In this document: positions 1-5,327 of the stretch, in pieces
Numbering within the stretch: position 1 is the stretch's first letter
How the letters are laid out: the number at the start of each line of letters is the position of its first letter
NCBI GenBank assembly: GCA_029932445.1
Contig: JAOZQB010000200.1
Location: forward strand, 1-5,327
Length of the DNA: 5,327 nucleotides
Source: Bacteroidales bacterium
Lineage (GTDB): Bacteria; Bacteroidota; Bacteroidia; Bacteroidales; JAADGE01
Direction: 5' to 3'
Made by a program: the position numbers and the translations under genes
Notes under the pieces: generated by a model
Databases searched by the model: none
What the model was told of the DNA's origin: nothing
The model's input: the letters and a program-made list of their open reading frames with translations, nothing else

Positions 1-195
1 GGGAAAAAAGATAAAATCAGATTTTACAGATACAGTTTCGGTTCATTAAAAGAATGCTTTGATTGGAATGAGAAATCAAAAATCAGGAAATTAATTACAA
101 TTGAGCAATACAATTTTATTTTTTCAGAAATAGATAAATTACCGAAAGAAATTAACAGTTTAATAAAATATTCAAACGAAAAACTTAAATACTAA
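1..195 (+). CDS. Four-helix bundle protein (S23/IVS-type), 3' part only
   Basis: This reading frame is open from the left edge and ends at a TAA at 193-195, giving the last 64 residues of a protein whose start lies outside the window. The visible part is helical and charged. It contains F-Y-R-Y-S-F-G-S-L-K-E-C (residues 8-19 of the fragment), which resembles the third-helix segment of the S23 / 23S rRNA intervening-sequence four-helix bundle family (typically about 115-130 residues). A last amphipathic helix follows, with hydrophobic positions spaced as in a bundle (around I-T-I-E-Q-Y-N-F-I-F-S-E-I). The family has no established enzymatic activity; members were first found encoded in spacers within 23S rRNA genes and are common as stand-alone genes in Bacteroidota. 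The stop is 33 bp before the RND permease start on the same strand, so co-transcription is likely. The family call rests on recall of the pattern over half a protein. Confidence 0.68.
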   Translation, partial: GKKDKIRFYRYSFGSLKECFDWNEKSKIRKLITIEQYNFIFSEIDKLPKEINSLIKYSNEKLKY

Positions 196-228
196 TAATC
201 TATTTAATAATTTAATTCATTTATTAAA

Positions 229-3200
229 ATGAAAAAAATAATAAGCACATTTGTAAAGTTTCCGTTTTATGCCAATATCATAATTATTGCAATTGTATTC
301 GGCGGAATTTTTTCGTTTATGAATATGAAAAAAGCATTTTTCCCGGAAACGACTTCTCGTTTTATCAATATTTCGGTATTTTATCCCGGTGCATCGCCGA
401 AAGAAATGGACGAAGGCGTTACAAGCCGAATAGAAAATGCCGTAAGGGCAATTGTAGGTGTAAAAGAAATTACTTCAACTTCTTCGGAAAATTTTTCAAG
501 CGTAAAAATAGAATCTACAGGGCAATATGATATTAATGAAATGCTTGCAGAGGTTAAAAATGCCGTTGACGGGATTAGTGCCTTACCCTCAGCAGCAGAA
601 CGTCCTCTGGTTTACAGACAAAGATCCAGAAGCACGGCAATGTTTCTCAGCTTATCGGGTGATGTCAGTCTGGAAACATTGAAAAAATATGCTTACGATA
701 TTGAAGACGATTTTTTGCAATCCGGAGTCATGTCTCAAGTAAATTTATCCGGTTATCCTCCCGAAGAAATTTCCGTTGAAATTACTGAAGAAAATCTTTT
801 ACGGTATCAATTAACTTTTGATCAAATTGCTCGTGCAATTGCTTTTAATAATACGGATATTTCAGGCGGATTAATAAAAAATGAAAACAGAGAGATTCTC
901 ATTCGATCCAGAAAAAGAAGTGTTAATCCTGATAAAATCGGCGAAATTATTCTGAGAGCTAATCCTGACGGAAGTTTTCTTCGAATCAGAGATGTAGCAA
1001 CAATTCAACGGAAATTTGCCGATGTTTCAAACTATGCAAAACGAAACGGAAAAGAAGCCGTTCAAATTACCGTTAATAAATTACCGGAAGAAGATTTGGA
1101 AGAAATCTCCGATTATGTCAAAAACTACGCTAAAGAATTTAAACGTAAGCATCCGGAGGTTGAATTAGGCGTGAGTTTCGATTTTTTAAGTATGTTGAAC
1201 AGCCGACTTAAACTTTTATACAGAAACGGAGGTTCCGGTCTGCTTCTGGTTGTCATAATGTTAGCAATATTTTTAAATTGGCGACTTTCTCTATGGGTTG
1301 CATGGGGAATTCCTTCAGCATTTCTCGGAACATTTATTTTTGCAAGTCTTACAGGAATTACCATTAATATGATTTCTCTTTTCGGAATGATACTCGTGGT
1401 CGGAATTCTCGTTGATGACGGAATTGTTATAGGAGAAAATATATTTGCTCATTTTGAAAAAGGGAAAAGTCCGAAACGAGCGGCAATTGACGGTACGATG
1501 GAAGTTGTGCCTGCTGTATTAACTTCGGTATTAACAACGATTGTTGCTTTTATGCCTTTACTTATCGTTACGCAAGGCGGTTTGGAATTTATGTATGAAA
1601 TGGGCTTTATTGTTGTTGTCAGCTTGCTTGTCTCACTTCTTGAAGCATTTTTTGTGTTACCTGCACATTTGAGTAACCCTAAAGTTTTAAACAGAGACAC
1701 TAACAGAAAAGGAGCCGGTTTACGAAAGAAATTGGATAATTCTATTAAATTTATGCGTGATAAAGTTTACGGAAGAATCTTAAAACTTATTATTAAATGG
1801 CGTTGGGTTGCAATTATTACACCGGTTGCACTTATTATTATAACAGCAGGAATGTTTGGCGGCGGATTAATTAAAGCTACTTTTTTCCCTCCCATGACCT
1901 TTGATTTTTTTAATGTAAATTTTGCATTTAAACCGGGTGACGGCTTTAAAAAAACAGATACGTACTTAAAAAATTTCGATAAAATTGTTTGGCAAGTTAA
2001 TGATGAATTAAAAAAAGAATATAACGATACTACGGATTTTGTTGATTATACGTTTCAAATTCTGGGTTCATCTTTTAACGGTTTGGAAAACGGTTCACAT
2101 GCAGGCAGTATTATGGTCGGGTTACGTGATATGGAAGGTGCACCCGTGTCAAGTTTTGATATCCGAAATCGTATTAAAAAGAAATTAGGCAAACACCCCG
2201 AATTAGAGAAACTTAATGTTGAAGCTCAAGGAGGACGTTTCGGTAAACCTGTATCAATTACGCTGTTAGGCAAAGATTATGACCGGCTGATTGAGGCCAA
2301 AAAATATTTTGAACATAAGTTATCCGATTTAAATGATTTAATTAATGTTACGGATGATAATGCAACCGGAAAGCCGGAATTGTTAATGGAATTAAAACCG
2401 AAAGCATACTTTCTGGGACTTAATCAAAATATGATTGCCGGACAAATCCGACAAGGATTCTATGGTGATCAAGCACAAAGACTGCAAAGCGGAAAAGATG
2501 AACTCAGAATTTGGGTACGTTATCCGAAATCGGGCAGATTAACCATCGGTCAATTTGAAAACACAAAAATAAAAACAGCTGCAGGAGAATTTCCGGTTTC
2601 AGAACTTATTAATTACAAAATAAAACGCGGACCGGTTCAATTAAAGCACTATCAAGGAAACAGAGAAATAACCGTTACGGCTGATTTGGCAGACCCGGAC
2701 ACCCCGGTTCCTCCGATTTTAGAAAACATAAAACAAACAATTGTTCCGGAATTTAATGCAAAATTTCCCGGTATTAAAATAGATTATCAGGGGCAAGCAA
2801 AAAGAAGTAATGAAGCCATGGCTGAAATCATGAAATTTTTCACGATTGCATTTATTTTTATTGTACTGATTTTAATATTACATTTTAAATCCGTTTGGCA
2901 AGCACTCATCGTTTTAATGATGATTCCTCTGGGATGGCTCGGTGCCGTGTGGGGACACGGAATTGAAGGGCATGCTGTTTCAATGTTAAGTGCATGGGGA
3001 ATGGTTGCTTTATCGGGGGTTATTATTAATGATGCCGTGGTGTTCCTCTCTAAATATAACAGTTTACTGTTAGAAGGCATGAAAGTTAAAGAGGCTGTTT
3101 TTGAAGCCGGATTAAAACGTTTTCGTCCGATTGTTTTAACAACGATTACAACTGCCGGCGGTTTATATCCGATTATTATGGAAAACAGTTTTCAAGCACA

Positions 3201-3396
3201 AATGTTAATCCCGATGGCTATTGCTCTGGCATACGGTGTATTAGTGGGAACTGCTTTTATTTTGATGTTTTTCCCGGTATTAATATTATGTTTAAATGAT
3301 ATAAAAGTGGGATTAAAAACCCTTTGGACCGGTGTAAAACCGCAACCCGAAGAAGTGGAGAAAAGTATCATTCACAGTAAAATAAGTATTGATTAA
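229..3396 (+). CDS. RND-family efflux permease (AcrB/HAE1-like), inner-membrane proton antiporter
   Basis: This is a complete 1055-residue inner-membrane pump, the usual length for AcrB-type transporters (about 1030-1060). The topology is the RND duplication: TM1 near residues 13-32, a periplasmic porter/docking loop to about 333, TM2-TM6 at about 334-480, TM7 near 525-546, a second loop to about 869, and TM8-TM12 to about 1020. The first loop starts with the family pattern Y-P-G-A-S-P-K-E-M-D-E. TM4 carries the proton-relay pair D396-D397 in G-I-L-V-D-D-G-I-V. TM11 has R964-F-R-P followed by a Thr-rich stretch. TM10 reads G930-V-I-I-N-D, so the usual relay Lys is Asn934. Family knowledge: trimers use the proton gradient to expel substrates through an adaptor and a TolC-like channel; the substrate is not predictable here. 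The TolC-like gene follows after 30 bp. The start at 229 has no Shine-Dalgarno, only an AT-rich leader as in Bacteroidota, and puts the hydrophobic TM1 at the expected distance. No frameshift is seen. Confidence 0.95.
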   Translation: MKKIISTFVKFPFYANIIIIAIVFGGIFSFMNMKKAFFPETTSRFINISVFYPGASPKEMDEGVTSRIENAVRAIVGVKEITSTSSENFSSVKIESTGQYDINEMLAEVKNAVDGISALPSAAERPLVYRQRSRSTAMFLSLSGDVSLETLKKYAYDIEDDFLQSGVMSQVNLSGYPPEEISVEITEENLLRYQLTFDQIARAIAFNNTDISGGLIKNENREILIRSRKRSVNPDKIGEIILRANPDGSFLRIRDVATIQRKFADVSNYAKRNGKEAVQITVNKLPEEDLEEISDYVKNYAKEFKRKHPEVELGVSFDFLSMLNSRLKLLYRNGGSGLLLVVIMLAIFLNWRLSLWVAWGIPSAFLGTFIFASLTGITINMISLFGMILVVGILVDDGIVIGENIFAHFEKGKSPKRAAIDGTMEVVPAVLTSVLTTIVAFMPLLIVTQGGLEFMYEMGFIVVVSLLVSLLEAFFVLPAHLSNPKVLNRDTNRKGAGLRKKLDNSIKFMRDKVYGRILKLIIKWRWVAIITPVALIIITAGMFGGGLIKATFFPPMTFDFFNVNFAFKPGDGFKKTDTYLKNFDKIVWQVNDELKKEYNDTTDFVDYTFQILGSSFNGLENGSHAGSIMVGLRDMEGAPVSSFDIRNRIKKKLGKHPELEKLNVEAQGGRFGKPVSITLLGKDYDRLIEAKKYFEHKLSDLNDLINVTDDNATGKPELLMELKPKAYFLGLNQNMIAGQIRQGFYGDQAQRLQSGKDELRIWVRYPKSGRLTIGQFENTKIKTAAGEFPVSELINYKIKRGPVQLKHYQGNREITVTADLADPDTPVPPILENIKQTIVPEFNAKFPGIKIDYQGQAKRSNEAMAEIMKFFTIAFIFIVLILILHFKSVWQALIVLMMIPLGWLGAVWGHGIEGHAVSMLSAWGMVALSGVIINDAVVFLSKYNSLLLEGMKVKEAVFEAGLKRFRPIVLTTITTAGGLYPIIMENSFQAQMLIPMAIALAYGVLVGTAFILMFFPVLILCLNDIKVGLKTLWTGVKPQPEEVEKSIIHSKISID

Positions 3397-3426
3397 AACA
3401 AATAATTTAATGTCAAATAAATAAGG

Positions 3427-4761
3427 ATGAAACCGATAACAAAACACATATTTATTCTTTTCTTTTCGTTGTTATTTTTAAATTCTTTCAAAACTCAAGC
3501 TCAAGAAACAGATTCTTTGAATTTAAGTTTGAAACAAGCCGTTCAAAAAGGATTAGAAAATAATTTCGGAATACGTATTTCGAAAAAAGATTTAAATGCA
3601 GCAGAAAATAGTAATTCCTGGGGTAAAGCGGGATTATTACCGTCTGTTTCCGTAGGCGCAAATCAGACAAATCGTTATGATAATTCCGCAAGTCAATTTT
3701 CCGCCGGAAGAGATGAAAGCTATATGAATTCATTAACCCCGTATTTAAATTTAAGAATGAATTTATTCAGCGGATTTTCGGTAAAAATTTCAAAAGAAAA
3801 TTTAGAGCATTTGCAATCGCTTTCCGAAGGAAATTTACAAATGACATTAGAAAACTCAATTGCTGATATTATCAATGCTTATAATTCGGTACTGTTGGAA
3901 AATGAAAAGTTAAAAGTCACAAAAGATTTGATGCAATTATCAAAAGACCGATACAATTACATCTTAATGAAAAAAGATTTGGGTTTGTCGGTAAGCTATC
4001 AAGTTTTGCAAGAAAAGAATTCATTTTTAACCGATTCGTCAAATTATCTTACCCAATTGATGAATACTCAAAATGTAATGAGAGAATTAGGCAAAACCTT
4101 GGGAGACAATAATATAATTAATTATATACTTACGGATTCTTTAGAAATAAAAGATAAAAATTTTATTTTGGCTGATTTAGAAAATCAAATGTATGAAAAT
4201 AATGCAAGTTTAAATATTCAATATATTAATAATAAAATTGTTGAGAACAATATTAAATTAGCTAAAAGTTCATTGTATCCGTCATTATCATTAAATGCCG
4301 GAGCCGATCATACCAATTCGATGATGAAATATAATACTCAGTCATCGACTTCCTATTCTTATGATGCTTATGCCAATTTAGCTTTAACTTATACCGTTTT
4401 TAACGGGAATAATCGAAAAAGAGCCATTGAAAATGCAAAAATTGATGCCGAAAAATCTCAATTGCAAATTGATGAATTAAAGATGATTTTAAGAAATAAT
4501 CTCTATAATTTATTTGAAATGTACAGAATCAGAAAGCAAATGTTAAAAGTTGCCGAAGAAAATTTTAATGCAGCATCTTTAAATTTGGAAATTTCTCAAG
4601 AAAAATTCAAATCCGGTATTATTAATTCGTTTAATTACAGAGACGTGCAAATATTATATATGAATGCAGCTTTTGCATTGTCACAATCAAAATATTATTT
4701 ACTTGTGAAATACAATGATTTATTGAGGATGACAGGAAAAATATCGGAAGAATATCAATAA
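3427..4761 (+). CDS. TolC-family outer-membrane efflux protein
   Basis: This is a complete 444-residue outer-membrane factor, the exit duct of a tripartite pump. The N-terminus is a clear Sec signal peptide: Lys residues at 2 and 6, a hydrophobic core at about 8-18, and a likely signal peptidase I site after T23-Q-A25. The mature part shows the internal duplication of the OEP/TolC fold. Each half has a long helical segment (S-L-K-Q-A-V start near residue 32; second set near 330-430) and a beta strand with an F-x-G turn, F114-S-G in the first half and F325-N-G in the second. The helices are Asn/Gln/Lys-rich and predicted coiled coil, as in the periplasmic tunnel. There is no lipobox Cys, so it is not a lipoprotein like OprM. 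It lies 30 bp after the RND permease on the same strand and its stop codon abuts the terminator hairpin, so it is the last gene of the operon. The start at 3427 is preceded immediately by AAGG, too close to act as a normal Shine-Dalgarno, but the signal peptide supports this start. Confidence 0.93.
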   Translation: MKPITKHIFILFFSLLFLNSFKTQAQETDSLNLSLKQAVQKGLENNFGIRISKKDLNAAENSNSWGKAGLLPSVSVGANQTNRYDNSASQFSAGRDESYMNSLTPYLNLRMNLFSGFSVKISKENLEHLQSLSEGNLQMTLENSIADIINAYNSVLLENEKLKVTKDLMQLSKDRYNYILMKKDLGLSVSYQVLQEKNSFLTDSSNYLTQLMNTQNVMRELGKTLGDNNIINYILTDSLEIKDKNFILADLENQMYENNASLNIQYINNKIVENNIKLAKSSLYPSLSLNAGADHTNSMMKYNTQSSTSYSYDAYANLALTYTVFNGNNRKRAIENAKIDAEKSQLQIDELKMILRNNLYNLFEMYRIRKQMLKVAEENFNAASLNLEISQEKFKSGIINSFNYRDVQILYMNAAFALSQSKYYLLVKYNDLLRMTGKISEEYQ

Positions 4762-4787
4762 AAAAAAGCGGCTTAAGCCGCTTTTTT
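4762..4787. terminator. Bidirectional Rho-independent terminator between convergent genes
   Basis: A perfect 11-bp inverted repeat (AAAAAAGCGGC at 4762-4772 and GCCGCTTTTTT at 4777-4787) closes a TTAA tetraloop at 4773-4776. The core AGCGGCTTAAGCCGCT is fully self-complementary. A T run follows the stem on the plus strand, and the A run at 4761-4767 gives a T run on the minus strand, so it can end transcripts from both sides. It starts right at the stop codon of the TolC-family gene and is 19 bp from the stop codon of the convergent DUF4282 gene. It is by far the most GC-rich paired element in the neighbourhood. Confidence 0.93.
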
Positions 4788-4806
4788 CTATTTTATTGAA
4801 TCGGAA

Positions 4807-5073
4807 TTATTCCGTGTCTTTTTTCGTATTATTTTTAATTATTCTGAGCGAATCATTAATCGAAAACGTAATAATTAATAATTCAGTCCATAATCTTATA
4901 ATAAAAGGACCGATAAGAACCATAAGTAATCCTTTCCAGAAACCGCCGTATTGGAACATTGAAACAAATCCGCCGATTACAACAGCTGCAACGCCTATCC
5001 AAAATAAAACTTGAATAATCATCGGGGTAATCATTTTTTTAAACGTTAAAAAATCTTTCATTTTGTCATCCAT
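4807..5073 (-). CDS. DUF4282 domain-containing small membrane protein
   Basis: An 88-residue minus-strand protein from ATG at 5073-5071 to TAA at 4809-4807. It opens with a short charged segment and then F-L-T-F-K-K-M-I-T-P, the pattern I associate with DUF4282 proteins. Two transmembrane helices follow, at about 19-40 and 48-70, separated by a short Gly-rich loop (Q-Y-G-G-F-W). The second helix contains G55-P-F-I-I-R-L-W-T-E-L-L, also typical of the family, and the tail is hydrophilic and charged. The function of DUF4282 is not known; an inner-membrane location is inferred. The frame stays open to an ATG at 5124, but the 17 extra residues would run across the likely promoter (-7 element at 5102-5109), so the internal ATG at 5073 is preferred; ATG at 5061 is also possible. 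It converges on the efflux operon and has its own promoter, so no functional link to the pump is implied. Confidence 0.85.
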   Translation of the reverse strand: MDDKMKDFLTFKKMITPMIIQVLFWIGVAAVVIGGFVSMFQYGGFWKGLLMVLIGPFIIRLWTELLIITFSINDSLRIIKNNTKKDTE

Positions 5074-5101
5074 GATAATATATTTTAGTGAAACAATGAT
5101 A

Positions 5102-5109
5102 CAAATATA
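5102..5109 (-). promoter_or_regulatory. Putative Bacteroidota-type -7 element for the DUF4282 gene
   Basis: Read on the minus strand, positions 5109-5102 are TATATTTG, a full match to the Bacteroidota primary-sigma -7 consensus TAnnTTTG. The -33 position about 20 bases upstream (5133-5130) is TTTT rather than TTTG, so that half is weak. Initiation would fall roughly at 5095-5098, leaving a 5' leader of about 22-25 nt before the ATG at 5073. The element sits inside the longer version of the reading frame, which argues against the upstream ATG at 5124. In such AT-rich DNA a chance match is possible. Confidence 0.45.
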
Positions 5110-5226
5110 AATTAAAATAATCAAACTAAAAAACGCACAATAATCTAAAAACTAAAATATTTACGAAATTACATCTCGCAGATTATCTGAACATTACATA
5201 ACTTACATATTTTTTTTTATAAAATA

Positions 5227-5258
5227 TTTCATCATTTCAAATTTATATTTTATATTTG
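5227..5258 (+). promoter_or_regulatory. Putative Bacteroidota-type promoter for a rightward gene beyond the window
   Basis: TATATTTG at 5251-5258 matches the Bacteroidota -7 consensus TAnnTTTG in full. TTTC at 5227-5230, 20 bases upstream, differs by one base from the -33 TTTG, and the spacing is right. Transcription would start at about 5263-5266. No gene starts soon after in the window: ATG at 5303 reaches a stop after five more codons. ATG-AAA at 5320, preceded by an AT-rich stretch, is a possible start cut off by the right edge. This implies a gene divergent from the DUF4282 gene. It is inferred from motif match and spacing only. Confidence 0.5.
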
Positions 5259-5263
5259 GTTGG

Positions 5264-5319
5264 ATAAATCAGGGAAGCCGAAAACTGTTAAGAGTAGGCA
5301 TTATGTTAATTTATTTATT
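5264..5319 (+). other. Probable 5' leader with an unidentified GC-richer segment
   Basis: This is the stretch between the expected transcription start of the right-hand promoter and a possible ATG at 5320. Positions 5271-5300 (AGGGAAGCCG followed by a purine-rich run and AGGCA) are clearly richer in G and C than the surrounding DNA. GCC at 5277-5279 could pair with GGC at 5297-5299, but the stem is only three base pairs, so I cannot claim a structured RNA. It matches no riboswitch I can recognise. It may simply be an untranslated leader, or part of a larger element that continues past the edge. Confidence 0.25.
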
Positions 5320-5327
5320 ATGAAATA

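Noticed and set aside
196..228. Possible promoter between the four-helix gene and the RND permease
   Set aside because: The 33-bp gap is AT-rich but has no TAnnTTTG match and no -33 TTTG, so co-transcription from upstream is more likely.
1125..1700. Two minus-strand open frames inside the RND permease gene (1125-1364 and 1449-1700)
   Set aside because: They are antisense to well-conserved RND transmembrane segments, and their translations resemble no family. They are shadows.
2787..3080. Minus-strand open frame of 97 codons inside the RND permease gene
   Set aside because: It lies antisense to TM8-TM10 of the permease and has no independent promoter or family signal.
3488..3733. Minus-strand open frame of 81 codons inside the TolC-family gene
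   Set aside because: It is antisense to the start of a gene with a clear signal peptide and OEP repeat; no motif is seen.
4796..5014. Plus-strand open frame of 72 codons overlapping the DUF4282 gene
   Set aside because: It lies antisense to a gene with clear family motifs and membrane helices, starts just after a terminator, and its translation shows no recognisable domain. It is a shadow frame.
5264..5300. Possible cobalamin riboswitch because of GGGAAgCCG
   Set aside because: The expected following core elements (GGTG with matching CC, and the CCACTG-like segment) are not in the visible sequence, so the resemblance is only a few bases.

Overview
The window is AT-rich DNA that looks like a member of the Bacteroidota. 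The reasons are: start codons with AT-rich leaders and no usable Shine-Dalgarno; two matches to the Bacteroidota -7 promoter element (TAnnTTTG); protein families common in that phylum (S23-type four-helix bundle protein, DUF4282 protein, RND pump next to a TolC-like protein); and Lys/Asn/Ile-rich proteins. No species can be named from the sequence alone.

Layout: (1) Positions 1-195 hold the 3' end of a forward gene for an S23/IVS-type four-helix bundle protein. (2) Positions 229-3396 hold a complete RND-superfamily inner-membrane efflux permease of 1055 residues. (3) Positions 3427-4761 hold a complete TolC-family outer-membrane channel of 444 residues with a signal peptide. (4) Positions 4762-4787 form a strong perfect hairpin with A and T runs on its two sides, a bidirectional terminator between convergent genes. 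(5) Positions 4807-5073 on the minus strand encode a small two-helix membrane protein of the DUF4282 family. (6) Positions 5074-5327 are a non-coding, apparently divergent promoter region. It has a minus-strand -7 element for the DUF4282 gene and a plus-strand promoter near 5227-5258 that should drive a gene starting at or just past the right edge.

The three forward genes are spaced 33 and 30 bp apart, with no recognisable promoter or terminator between them, so they look co-transcribed up to the terminator. The permease and outer-membrane channel would form two of the three parts of a proton-driven tripartite export system. The third part, a periplasmic adaptor (membrane fusion protein), is not in the window and may lie upstream of the four-helix gene. 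Substrates cannot be read from the sequence.

Overall this is a fairly ordinary efflux locus. I see no convincing new system. The points worth a second look are the adaptor-less arrangement with a four-helix bundle gene directly upstream, the Asn-Asp pair replacing the usual Lys-Asn in the proton relay of the pump, and an unidentified GC-richer leader downstream of the right-hand promoter.
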